From positions 1-19,275 of the forward strand of contig JAUTXM010000029.1 in NCBI GenBank assembly GCA_030838025.1: 19,275 nt of DNA, given 5' to 3'. The position numbers and the translations under genes are program-made. Below the pieces are notes generated by a model, which was not told where the DNA came from, ran no database searches, and saw only the letters and a program-made list of their open reading frames with translations. Shown here piece by piece: positions 1 through 7,448 of the stretch. The stretch is from Acidimicrobiaceae bacterium. GTDB taxonomy: Bacteria > Actinomycetota > Acidimicrobiia > Acidimicrobiales > Palsa-688. The stretch's first letter is position 1. Every line of letters starts with the position of its first letter.

Positions 1-2
1 CC

Positions 3-581
3 ACGACCGGCACGACGGCCGGAACCGGCACCACCGTGGCCGGCGGAAGTGGCGTCGGCAAGGGCAACCCGTACACCGGAGACCTGGCAGTGGCCGCACT
101 GGCCGCCAGCCTGGAGAACCTGGCCGTCGGGACGTACCAGGCCGGCATCGATGCCGCCACCGCGGGCAAGTTGGGCACGGTTCCCCCAGCGATTGTCACC
201 TTCGCCCAGACCGCCCAGAGCCAGCACAAGGATCACGCTGGTGCCTGGAACTCCATCTTGACCAACGCCGGCAAGACGGGCATCACGGGCGTCGACAAGA
301 CCGTCAAGGACGCCGTCGTCACACCGGGATTCGCCGCCGTGAAGGACGTTCCTGGCCTGGCCAAGTTCGCCTTGGTCCTGGAGGACGCGGCCGCGGCCAC
401 GTACCTGAATGCGATCCAGAACGCCCTGTCGGACAAGGGCGCCATCAAGATCGCGGCCAGTATCCAGCCCGTCGAGATGCAGCACAGCGCGGTGCTGCAT
501 TTCGTCCTCGGCGACTATCCGGTACCCGATTCGTTCGCCAAGACCGACGGGGCCCGTCCCTTGAGCGACAGCATCGCCTAG
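3..581 (+). CDS. Ferritin-like domain protein, 5' end outside window
   Basis: The reading frame is open to the left edge, and its first residues are a Thr/Gly linker (TTGTTAGTGTT), so the true start and probably a signal peptide lie outside the window. The GTG at 36 is unlikely to be the start. Numbering from that GTG, four amphipathic helices carry ferritin-type di-iron positions: E27, H64xxH67, E116 and E147xxH150. This resembles the exported ferritin-like families of Actinobacteria (Ferritin_2/DUF4439 type). Helix 2 has HxxH where ExxH is usual, so metal binding may be altered. The function is not established; iron binding or a structural role in the envelope is inferred. The gene ends before a strong hairpin terminator and converges on the minus-strand lipoprotein gene. 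Confidence 0.75.
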   Translation, partial: TTGTTAGTGTTVAGGSGVGKGNPYTGDLAVAALAASLENLAVGTYQAGIDAATAGKLGTVPPAIVTFAQTAQSQHKDHAGAWNSILTNAGKTGITGVDKTVKDAVVTPGFAAVKDVPGLAKFALVLEDAAAATYLNAIQNALSDKGAIKIAASIQPVEMQHSAVLHFVLGDYPVPDSFAKTDGARPLSDSIA

Positions 582-607
582 CCGGCTCGGTTAACCAGCA
601 ACGAAAT

Positions 608-649
608 ACGTTGGGTGTGGCCTCATCGCAATGGGGCCACACCCAACGT
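608..649. terminator. Bidirectional intrinsic terminator
   Basis: A perfect 15-bp stem (608-622 paired with 635-649) has a 12-nt loop and is followed by a short T run at 649-652. It lies between the plus-strand ferritin-like gene and the minus-strand lipoprotein gene, which converge here. The A-rich left flank supplies a weaker U tract in the opposite direction, so it can serve both genes. Confidence 0.85.
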
Positions 650-722
650 TTTGTGCATATTCGAACGACTGTGCCGATTCAAACTCGGACCTGGTCGAGA
701 CCCCGCACGAGGTCCCCAATAG

Positions 723-1211
723 TCAGCCCACGAACCGGGCATCGCTGATCAACCAGCCGCCGCCCGACCCGGCCACCGCCGAGAGTTCGAGCAGGCCGCC
801 AGTGGCGAAGATCCGATAGACGCACGAGGACGGGCCGGCCACCGCGTTGGAGCACCCCCGGGCCTGGACCCCGCCGGCGGGGAACGGCTGGGCGAAGACC
901 GCCTCGACTGCCGCTGGGGTGGCATCGGTCAGGGCCGCCGCCCGGTCGCCCGCCTTCCAGGCCGCCACCAGGTGGCTCCCCGCCTGGTCCTGCGACGGCT
1001 GCGGCGCGCTCGGCCGGTACACCGTCGTCGGTGGCACCGTCGACGTGGTCGTGGTTGCGGGCACGGTCGGGGCGGCGGTCGTCGGCGCCACCGAGCCGGA
1101 GCGGGACCCGGAGCCGCCCTTGCATCCCGCGAGCCCTACCGAGGCGGCCAGGGCGAGCGACAGCAGCACGGTCATCGGATGGCGAAGTGGGCGCGAGTGA
1201 GGGCGAAACAT
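723..1211 (-). CDS. Small hypothetical lipoprotein
   Basis: The frame encodes about 163 residues from the ATG at 1211. A type II signal peptide ends in a lipobox (LAGC), with the lipidated Cys about 29 residues from this start. A Ser/Gly then Thr/Pro-rich linker follows, then a globular domain of about 90 residues with two cysteines (RGCSNA and SSCVYR) that could form a disulphide. I do not recognise the domain; it could be a small substrate-binding or adaptor fold. The frame is open further upstream to 1310, but that extension is Arg/Ala-rich and would bury the signal peptide. An ATG at 1175 is an alternative start directly before the hydrophobic stretch. No good Shine-Dalgarno is visible at either. 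The gene lies 114 bp downstream of the beta-propeller gene on the same strand. Confidence 0.7.
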   Translation of the reverse strand: MFRPHSRPLRHPMTVLLSLALAASVGLAGCKGGSGSRSGSVAPTTAAPTVPATTTTSTVPPTTVYRPSAPQPSQDQAGSHLVAAWKAGDRAAALTDATPAAVEAVFAQPFPAGGVQARGCSNAVAGPSSCVYRIFATGGLLELSAVAGSGGGWLISDARFVG

Positions 1212-1325
1212 GGTGGCAGCATCGCGCGCACCGGCGCCGTCGAGGGACGGCCGACGAGCGGGGCCAGGAGCGAGGCGGTGGCCCGCCGCTGCCGCCGCCT
1301 TGACACCCATGGGCGCCGGGCAGGG

Positions 1326-3047
1326 TCAGCCGAAGAACTTGTGATACAACAGGCCGTCGGTCCCGACCCCGAAGACGTCGATGCGGTCCGTCGCCCAAGA
1401 CACCGCCGCCGGATTCGAAACGATCGTGGGGTTGCGGTTCTCCCAGAACGCCCACCCGCTCCCGTTCCACCAGTCATGCCAGATGGCGTTGTCGCTCCCG
1501 CGGGCAAACAGGTCGAGGCGGTTGGCGGCCCACGACGCCACCGCCGGCCCCGAACCAGCGGCGACACCCGAGGGCGGGGCGCCGGTCTCGCTCTGCCAGC
1601 CGGACCAGGACCGGGCGAAGAACTTGTGGTACACCCGGCCGTCGTTACCCGTACCGAACAGGTCGATCCGACCAAACGCCCACGACACGGCGGCCGGGTT
1701 GGAAACGATCGCCGGTCCCAGGCTCTCCCATCCCAACCAGCGGCTGCCCTCCCACCAGGCGTGCCAGATGGCGTTGTCGGCGCCGCGGACGAACAGGTCC
1801 AGGCGGTTGGCGGCCCACGACGCGACCGCGGGAGCCGAACCGGGCGCCAACCCGGGCGGTGGGGCATGGATCTCGCTCTGCCAGCCGGACCACGAACCGG
1901 CGAAGAACTTGTGGTACACCCAGCCGTTGGTGCCGACTCCGAAGAGGTCGATGCGGTTCGGGGCCCACGACACTGCGGCGGGGCTGGAGACGATCGTCGG
2001 CCCGAGGTTGGCCCAGTAGACCCACTCGACGCCGTCCCACGAGGCTTGCCAGATGGCGTTGTCACGGCCACGGACGAACACGTCGAGGCGATTGGCCGAC
2101 CACGACGCCGCGGCGGGATCCGAACCGGCGGCGATCCCGAACGGAGGTGCGCTGGTCTCGTTCTGCCAGCCCGACCACACCGACGGTCGCTGGAAGGACA
2201 ACACACAGCCATTGGCGGCGTTGCTCCACAAGGGTTGAACGGCGAAGGTTCCCTTCGCGGTGGTGATATTCGCCAGGCCGGTACCGGCGCACTTGTCGGA
2301 GAGCTCGAAACCCGAGGCGTCATACCAGGCGTTGAGAAGTGGGTCGGTGATCACCTCGGCCAGCTCGTGGCCGGCGATGATGCTGACGCCGTCAAGGGCC
2401 CCATTGGCCCCATTTACCCTGTGGCCGCTGCAACTGGCGCTGGCATCGGTCATATAGGGAAGGACCGAGTACGCCATGTTCGGTCGAGCCGCCACGGCGC
2501 CGTGATAGGCGCAGAAGGTGGAGCCGAATCCAGCCGGCGAGTGGCCACTCGGCGTGGCCACCATCACATGGGCGTTTTGCGAGGTGCCGAGACCGAAATG
2601 GTTGGCGGCGTTGACCGCCTCCGCTTGCAACTGGCCGTCGCTTGGCTGGACCGGTATCGGAGCCGGGTCGACCCACGAACCCCCGTACAGCGAGGCGGGA
2701 TTGCCCCCTCCGTACTGCGTCACCGTCGAGAGCCATGAGGACCCGCCGACAGAAGACAAGAAGTTGACCAGGTAGGGGATCTCGCTGCTCGGGTCCGACC
2801 CCCAACCCCAGAAGTCCACGACCACCACCGGCGCGTCCTCGACCGGGCCACCGTGGTACGACATGGCGCCGGTGATCACGTGGGGGTTCACGTCGTCTGG
2901 CGGAACCATGAAATGGGGGGAGGGAAGCGGCGGCGGCGGGTCGGCGCCCGCTGACGTGGCGGCGACAATGGCGGCGCCCATCAGCGACATCGTGACGGCA
3001 CCAACGGCGATTATGTGTCGCTGTCGACGTGGCTGCTTACCGGACAT
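1326..3047 (-). CDS. Secreted EXORDIUM-like protein with C-terminal PLL-type beta-propeller
   Basis: The product is 573 residues from the ATG at 3047. Residues 1-35 form a Sec signal peptide with a basic n-region (SGKQPRRQRH), a hydrophobic core, and probable cleavage after SAGA. Residues 40-285 resemble the plant EXORDIUM/phosphate-induced protein 1 family: an SYHGGPV segment near 62, GHELAEVITDPLLNAWYD around 226, and a following DKCA. HELAE is not a canonical HExxH zinc site, so peptidase activity is not claimed. Residues 290-573 are six WSGWQ/RxDLF/YHKFF blades like the Photorhabdus lectin/DUF346 repeat, which suggests glycan binding outside the cell. The ATG overlaps the ligase stop by 11 bp, so translation is probably coupled. 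The frame is open further upstream, but that part lies inside the ligase gene. Confidence 0.75.
   Translation of the reverse strand: MSGKQPRRQRHIIAVGAVTMSLMGAAIVAATSAGADPPPPLPSPHFMVPPDDVNPHVITGAMSYHGGPVEDAPVVVVDFWGWGSDPSSEIPYLVNFLSSVGGSSWLSTVTQYGGGNPASLYGGSWVDPAPIPVQPSDGQLQAEAVNAANHFGLGTSQNAHVMVATPSGHSPAGFGSTFCAYHGAVAARPNMAYSVLPYMTDASASCSGHRVNGANGALDGVSIIAGHELAEVITDPLLNAWYDASGFELSDKCAGTGLANITTAKGTFAVQPLWSNAANGCVLSFQRPSVWSGWQNETSAPPFGIAAGSDPAAASWSANRLDVFVRGRDNAIWQASWDGVEWVYWANLGPTIVSSPAAVSWAPNRIDLFGVGTNGWVYHKFFAGSWSGWQSEIHAPPPGLAPGSAPAVASWAANRLDLFVRGADNAIWHAWWEGSRWLGWESLGPAIVSNPAAVSWAFGRIDLFGTGNDGRVYHKFFARSWSGWQSETGAPPSGVAAGSGPAVASWAANRLDLFARGSDNAIWHDWWNGSGWAFWENRNPTIVSNPAAVSWATDRIDVFGVGTDGLLYHKFFG
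1329..2180 (-). repeat. Three tandem 285-bp repeats encoding propeller blade pairs
   Basis: The 3' half of the secreted propeller gene is three units of exactly 285 bp (95 codons): 2180-1896, 1895-1611, and 1610-1329, the last one codon short before the stop. The shared string gaagaactt recurs on the plus strand at 1332, 1617 and 1902. Each unit encodes a 50-residue blade (WSGWQ, NRLDLF, DNAIW) then a 45-residue blade (PAAVSW, RIDLF, YHKFF), giving an A-B-A-B-A-B order. High nucleotide similarity points to recent duplication or gene conversion. Confidence 0.9.
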
Positions 3048-4524
3048 CGTCTGGCAGCATCGCGCGAACAACATCGATGACGTCAATATCGACCGCCGAT
3101 TTGTCATCCCGGAAACGACGTACCCGGGCGAAGCGCAGCGCAACACCCCCCGGATAACGGGTGGACGCTTGGACTCCGTCCAGCGCGATCTCGACCACCA
3201 ACTCGGGGCGCACCCGAACCACGATCCCCTCACGCGCCGTCTCCAGTTCGAGGAGCCGAGCGGTCTGCCAGCGCAGCATCTCGTCGGTCAGACCCTTGAA
3301 CGTCTTGCCCAGCATGACGAACCCGCCCCGGGGGTCACGCGCCCCGAGGTGCAGGTTGGACAACCATCCCCGGCGCCGGCCGTGGCCCCATTCCGCGGCC
3401 AGCACGACGAGGTCCAGTGTCCGAACCGGCTTGACCTTCTTCCATGCCGATCCCCGCCGTCCCGCCTCGTAGCGGGAGTTCGCCACCTTCACCATGACCC
3501 CCTCATGGCCGGCTGCGACCGCGTCCTCGAGGAAGCGCCCCGCCACCGCCGCGTCGTCGGTCACGACTACGGGCACGCACCGCTCGCCCGCCACTGCCTC
3601 GAGCGCCCGGCGCCGCTCCAAGAGCGGCCGGTCCATGAGGTCCTCCCCGTCCAGATGCAGGCAGTCGAACCACCACACGGCCAGGTCGGGGCCACCCCCG
3701 CTGAAACGGCTCATCGTGTCCTGGAACATCTCGGGCCCGATCACCTCACCGTCGAGCACGAATCGCGACGCCGCCATTTCCCGCACCATTGCGACCACGC
3801 CCGCCAGCCGGGCGGTCACGTCGTTCAGGTTGCGGGTAAACAACCGCACCTCGTCGCCCGCTCGATGCGCTTGAACTCGAGCCCCGTCCAGCTTCCACTC
3901 GACCGAGGACAGCCCCGTGACCGCCTCAGCCACGCTTGCGGCGGTCGACGCCAGCATGGGCTGGACGGGCCGCAACACCACGAGGCCGATGGCCGCCAGC
4001 CCCGCCTCGCCCTGCGACAATGCCACCACCGCGACCCGGCCCAGGTTGCCCGCCAGCATCACCGCTCGCCGCACCGCGGCCACCGGCACCGAGGCGGCCC
4101 GGGCGACGGCATCGGTCACCACACCCTCGAGGGCGCCGTGGCGCAGTTCACCCATCAAAAGGCGGCGGATGAAAAATGCCTCCTCGGTGGTGGCTCGCCC
4201 GAGCAGGTCGGAAAGGAGCCGATGGCGCGTCGCCCCAGAGCCGCTACCGGCGACCGCCTGCAACCCCCTCACGGCCGAGTCCAGGTCACTGACGGTCAAC
4301 GTCGCCACCGCCGCCCCCGGCGCCAACTCCGCGACCGCCATGAGCGTGGCCCACCCGATGCCGACCTTCCCCTGCCGAGGCTCCCCTGCCAAAACCGCGA
4401 CAACCGCCTCGATCTCAGGAGCAGGCACCCGGCGAAGCAGGTCCGCCAGCGCCGCGATCTTCCCCGACCGCGATGAAGTCGACGCGACCAACGAGCACGT
4501 GGCAACGACCTCGGCGAGCAACAC
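3037..4524 (-). CDS. ligB: ATP-dependent DNA ligase, LigB type
   Basis: This seals nicked DNA using ATP through an enzyme-adenylate intermediate. The product is 495 residues from the GTG at 4524, close to mycobacterial LigB in length. An N-terminal DNA-binding domain (about 1-190) precedes the nucleotidyltransferase core: motif I EWKLDG with adenylated Lys211, RNLND (Ia), VLDGE (III), WWFDCLHLDG (IIIa), EGVMVK (IV) and WKKVKP (V). An OB domain follows (about 365-495). The start is supported by the family-like N-terminus MLLAEVVAT and by GGGGCAGGA ending seven bases upstream. The frame is open well upstream of it, but only through the divergent intergenic region and the DUF885 gene. As an accessory ligase beside NAD-dependent LigA, it probably acts in repair. 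Its stop lies inside the start of the next gene. Confidence 0.93.
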   Translation of the reverse strand: MLLAEVVATCSLVASTSSRSGKIAALADLLRRVPAPEIEAVVAVLAGEPRQGKVGIGWATLMAVAELAPGAAVATLTVSDLDSAVRGLQAVAGSGSGATRHRLLSDLLGRATTEEAFFIRRLLMGELRHGALEGVVTDAVARAASVPVAAVRRAVMLAGNLGRVAVVALSQGEAGLAAIGLVVLRPVQPMLASTAASVAEAVTGLSSVEWKLDGARVQAHRAGDEVRLFTRNLNDVTARLAGVVAMVREMAASRFVLDGEVIGPEMFQDTMSRFSGGGPDLAVWWFDCLHLDGEDLMDRPLLERRRALEAVAGERCVPVVVTDDAAVAGRFLEDAVAAGHEGVMVKVANSRYEAGRRGSAWKKVKPVRTLDLVVLAAEWGHGRRRGWLSNLHLGARDPRGGFVMLGKTFKGLTDEMLRWQTARLLELETAREGIVVRVRPELVVEIALDGVQASTRYPGGVALRFARVRRFRDDKSAVDIDVIDVVRAMLPDDVR

Positions 4525-4617
4525 GGCAAGATCCTGCCCCAGCAACGGGCGCTGAGCGGTGCCCACGGCCAAGCCGCCGCGGCTGGTCCCGTGTGCGACG
4601 GCTACCGTCGAACCCCG

Positions 4618-6303
4618 ATGCCCGACAAGCACGTACATGCACTCGCCGAGGACTATTGGGAAACCCTGCTCGAGGCCAATCCGACCACGGCGACCATCCT
4701 CGGCGACCATCGCCACGACGACCGGATCGAGGATCTCTCGGCCGAGGGGGAACAGCAGCTGCGAACGACGTGGGCCGAACTGTCGCAGCGGCTGGCGGTG
4801 ATCGACCGCTCGGGGCTCGACGTCGAGGACCGGGCGACTTGCAGCCAGCTTGCCCAGGAGCTGGGCGACGCCATTGCCGCCATCGACGAGCGCCTGGTGG
4901 AGCTGCAGTCCGACCAGATGACCGGGTATCACGTAGGACTCCTGATCTCGGCATCACTCGTATCGGCGCCCGACCCGGAGTCTGCCTGGAAGCTGGTCGA
5001 ACGCCTGCGCCAGATCCCCCGGGCCTTCGAGCAGGCAGGACAACGATTCCGCGACGGGGTGGCCGCGGGTCGCACCCCGGCGCGGGTTTGCATCGACCGT
5101 TCGCTGAACATGATCGAGGGCTACCTGGCGTCGCCGCTCACCGCCGACGTGTTCGCCCAGCTGAAGGGCCCACCCGAGTGGGAGGGTGAGGCCCGCTGGC
5201 GCTCGGCATTGCATGAGGCGGTCCGAGACGCAGTGCGACCGGCATACCAGGCCATGGCAGGAATCCTTCGCGACCACCTCCTGCCCGTCGCCCGTGACGA
5301 CGAACGCTGCGGTCTGGGATGGCTCGATGATGGCGAGGCGATGTACGCCACCTGGGTTCGCCACCACACGTCGCTTGACATCACCCCGGCCGAAGTGCAC
5401 CGGTTCGGCCTCTCCGAAGTGACCGACAAGCTGCCGGGCGAGTACGCCGCGGTCGCGGGCCGGCTGTTCGGGATCACCGAACCGGCTGAGGTGTTCGTCC
5501 GCCTGCGGGACGACAAATCCCTGCGTTACCAGGCGCCGGAGGAGATCATGGCCGCGGCCCGAGCGAGCCTGGCGGCGGCTTCGTCAGCCATGGTGGACTG
5601 GTTCGGCCGGCTTCCGCAATCGGCCTGCGCCATCGAAGCGGTTCCCGACTTTCTCGCCCCGGACTCGCCGGGCGCCTACTACGTACCGCCCGCGCCCGAC
5701 GGTTCGCGAACCGGAACGTACTTCGTGAACACCCATAATCCGGAGGAGAAGGCCCGCTACGAGGCGGCATCGATCGGTTTCCACGAGGCCATACCCGGAC
5801 ACCATTTGCAGCTGACGATTGCCTCCGAGCTCACCAGCCTCCCCCGGTTCCGGCGCTTCTCGCTCGTCAACGCCGCCTACTGCGAGGGCTGGGGTTTGTA
5901 CTCCGAGCGATTGGCGGACGAGATGGGGCTCTACCCCGGTGACCTGGACCGGCTGGGAATGCTGAGCGCCGACTCGCTGCGGTCGTGCCGCCTGGTCGTC
6001 GACTCTGGTCTGCACGCCATGGGCTGGTCCCGCGAGCGGGCCATCGAGTTCATGTCGGCCCATACACCGATGTCTCGCGACGAGATCATGGTCGAGGTGG
6101 ACCGCTACGTCGCCATGCCCGGCCAGGCGTTGGCCTACAAGGTCGGCCAGCGGGAGATTTTTCGCCTCCGGGACGCCGCCCGCTCGGCGCTCGGCGCCGG
6201 CTTCGACATCAAGGGCTTCCACGATTCGGTGCTCGGCTCGGGGTCGGTCGGCCTACCGGTGCTCAGGGAAGTGGTCGAGGAGTGGATCCTGAAAAATCGA
6301 TAA
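4618..6303 (+). CDS. DUF885 family metallopeptidase-like protein
   Basis: The product is 561 residues from the ATG at 4618. It is mostly helical and full-length for DUF885. The family hallmark HEAIPGHH is at about 389-396, followed by AYCEGWGLYSE at about 420; these supply the His and Glu residues expected of a zinc-peptidase site related to M32-like carboxypeptidases. There is no signal peptide, so it is probably cytoplasmic. An upstream in-frame GTG at 4591 would add nine residues. The ATG is preferred because the family's conserved part begins at LAEDYWETLLEANP, and because TACCGT at 4603-4608 resembles a -10 box just upstream, which would give an almost leaderless mRNA. It is divergent from ligB across 93 bp. 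The substrate is unknown. Confidence 0.85.
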   Translation: MPDKHVHALAEDYWETLLEANPTTATILGDHRHDDRIEDLSAEGEQQLRTTWAELSQRLAVIDRSGLDVEDRATCSQLAQELGDAIAAIDERLVELQSDQMTGYHVGLLISASLVSAPDPESAWKLVERLRQIPRAFEQAGQRFRDGVAAGRTPARVCIDRSLNMIEGYLASPLTADVFAQLKGPPEWEGEARWRSALHEAVRDAVRPAYQAMAGILRDHLLPVARDDERCGLGWLDDGEAMYATWVRHHTSLDITPAEVHRFGLSEVTDKLPGEYAAVAGRLFGITEPAEVFVRLRDDKSLRYQAPEEIMAAARASLAAASSAMVDWFGRLPQSACAIEAVPDFLAPDSPGAYYVPPAPDGSRTGTYFVNTHNPEEKARYEAASIGFHEAIPGHHLQLTIASELTSLPRFRRFSLVNAAYCEGWGLYSERLADEMGLYPGDLDRLGMLSADSLRSCRLVVDSGLHAMGWSRERAIEFMSAHTPMSRDEIMVEVDRYVAMPGQALAYKVGQREIFRLRDAARSALGAGFDIKGFHDSVLGSGSVGLPVLREVVEEWILKNR

Positions 6304-6386
6304 GAAGACACCGCAAGTCTTCGACCCGTCGTGCGTTCCTCTGGACAGGGGGATACCACCGAACCCTCGCATGTGGTGCCCAGGCA

Positions 6387-7397
6387 GTGCCGCCAGCGCC
6401 GACAGGTTCCACCGCGAGGGGCGGGGGTTGCGGGGTTGGCAGGCCGATCACGCGATCGGCCGGCCAACCCCGCGTCTTCACGGTGTTGCTGCTCGCGTTG
6501 GCGGCATGTAGCGCCCCGTCGAGCCGGTTCGGCCCGACGGCTGCACCAACCAACGCCACGACCACGACCACGACGAGAGCCGCCCCGGCGGGGCCGTGCG
6601 GGTGGGCGAGCGCGGCCCCCCAGACCTACGAGCACGTCATCTGGATCTGGATGGAAAACCACACCTGGCCGCAAATCCTCGGCAACCGAGCCGCGGCCCC
6701 CTACGAGGTCGGTCTGGCGGCCCAGTGCGCCACGGCAACGGCCTATCACGACGTCGGCAGTCCCTCGCTGCCCAACTACATCGCTGCGACCTCGGGCGCC
6801 ACCCAGGGCATCACCGACGACGCCTCGCCGGCCAGCCATCCGCTGACCGTCGACAACCTGTTCCGCCAGGTGCGAGCGGCCGGGGGAACCGAACGGAGCT
6901 ACCAAGAGGGCATGGGCCGGCCATGCCAGTTGGCGCCGGGCGGCCAGTACGCCGTAAAGCACAACCCGGCGGCCTACTACGTCGGGCCTGCAGGCAGCGA
7001 CCGGGCGGCGTGCCGGGCCGACGACGTGTCGTTCGACACCTGGGCTGGCGACCTCGACGGCCACCTTCCGACCTTCGCGTTCATCACCCCGAACCTGTGC
7101 CACGACACCCACGACTGCGCGGTGGCGACCGGTGATGCCTGGCTGGCCCAGGAGGTGCCGAAGATCCTGGGCAGCACTGCCTATCGAGCCGGCCGAACCG
7201 CCATCTTCGTCGTCTGGGACGAGAACACTCCCATGCCGAACATCGTGATCGGGCCCGCCGTTCCTCCGGGCCGCGTCGTCACTCAGACGTTCGATCACTA
7301 TGGCCTGCTGCGCACGACCGAGGAGCTGCTGGCCCTCCCCGGGCGGCTCGGCGCAGCGGGGGCGGCGGCGAGCCTGCGCGTCCCGTTCAACCTCTGA
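6387..7397 (+). CDS. Phosphoesterase-family lipoprotein (acid phosphatase/phospholipase C-like)
   Basis: A lipobox segment (LLLALAACS) precedes a Thr-rich linker and then a phosphoesterase domain of the AcpA/phospholipase C superfamily. Recognisable segments, numbered from the GTG at 6387, are YEHVIWIWMEN (about 81-91), with Glu as probable metal ligand; SPSLPNY (about 125-131), with Ser as candidate nucleophile; TPNLCHDTHDC; and FVVWDEN (about 274-280). These motifs are typical of surface enzymes that hydrolyse phosphate esters; the substrate is not predictable. The start is uncertain. GTG 6387 gives a long n-region, while GTG 6483 starts inside the hydrophobic stretch and lacks positive charges. 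A strong hairpin lies between the two. The frame is open further upstream into the DUF885 gene, which is shadow. Confidence 0.75.
   Translation: MPPAPTGSTARGGGCGVGRPITRSAGQPRVFTVLLLALAACSAPSSRFGPTAAPTNATTTTTTRAAPAGPCGWASAAPQTYEHVIWIWMENHTWPQILGNRAAAPYEVGLAAQCATATAYHDVGSPSLPNYIAATSGATQGITDDASPASHPLTVDNLFRQVRAAGGTERSYQEGMGRPCQLAPGGQYAVKHNPAAYYVGPAGSDRAACRADDVSFDTWAGDLDGHLPTFAFITPNLCHDTHDCAVATGDAWLAQEVPKILGSTAYRAGRTAIFVVWDENTPMPNIVIGPAVPPGRVVTQTFDHYGLLRTTEELLALPGRLGAAGAAASLRVPFNL
6430..6473 (+). terminator. Strong hairpin after the DUF885 gene
   Basis: The arms 6430-6440 and 6463-6473 pair perfectly (11 bp). After one A·G mismatch, 6442-6449 and 6454-6461 pair for a further 8 bp around a four-base loop. 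There is no clear U run, so it would be a non-canonical terminator for the gene ending at 6303. If the downstream lipoprotein starts at 6387, the hairpin lies inside its coding sequence and could affect its translation instead. Confidence 0.5.
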
Positions 7398-7424
7398 ACC
7401 GCCCCGTCCTGACCCGCCCCAGCG

Positions 7425-7448
7425 TTGGCCCTGGGCCAAGATTGGCCC
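7425..7448. promoter_or_regulatory. Possible operator: palindrome plus third half-site
   Basis: TTGGCCC-T-GGGCCAA at 7425-7439 is a perfect 7-bp palindrome around one base. A third TTGGCCC copy at 7442-7448 touches the GTG start of the thioredoxin gene. No Shine-Dalgarno is present, so the site occupies the position where a leaderless transcript would begin. Repressor binding is a guess; GC-rich chance symmetry is possible. Confidence 0.35.

Noticed and set aside
1329..2180. CRISPR-like or mobile repeat array
   Set aside because: The 285-bp periodicity is coding, in frame, and corresponds to protein blade pairs without spacers.
2224..2232. HELAE in the secreted protein as a zinc-peptidase HExxH site (around 2357-2371)
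   Set aside because: The second His is absent, and the surrounding segment matches the EXORDIUM-like pattern, so no protease call is made.
972..2738. Long plus-strand open frame (588 codons) opposite the propeller gene
   Set aside because: Arg/Gly-rich shadow translation without domains. The minus strand encodes the signal peptide, EXORDIUM-like domain and repeats.
2863..4476. Plus-strand open frame of 537 codons opposite ligB
   Set aside because: His/Arg/Pro-rich composition typical of an antisense GC-rich frame. The minus strand carries all ligase motifs.
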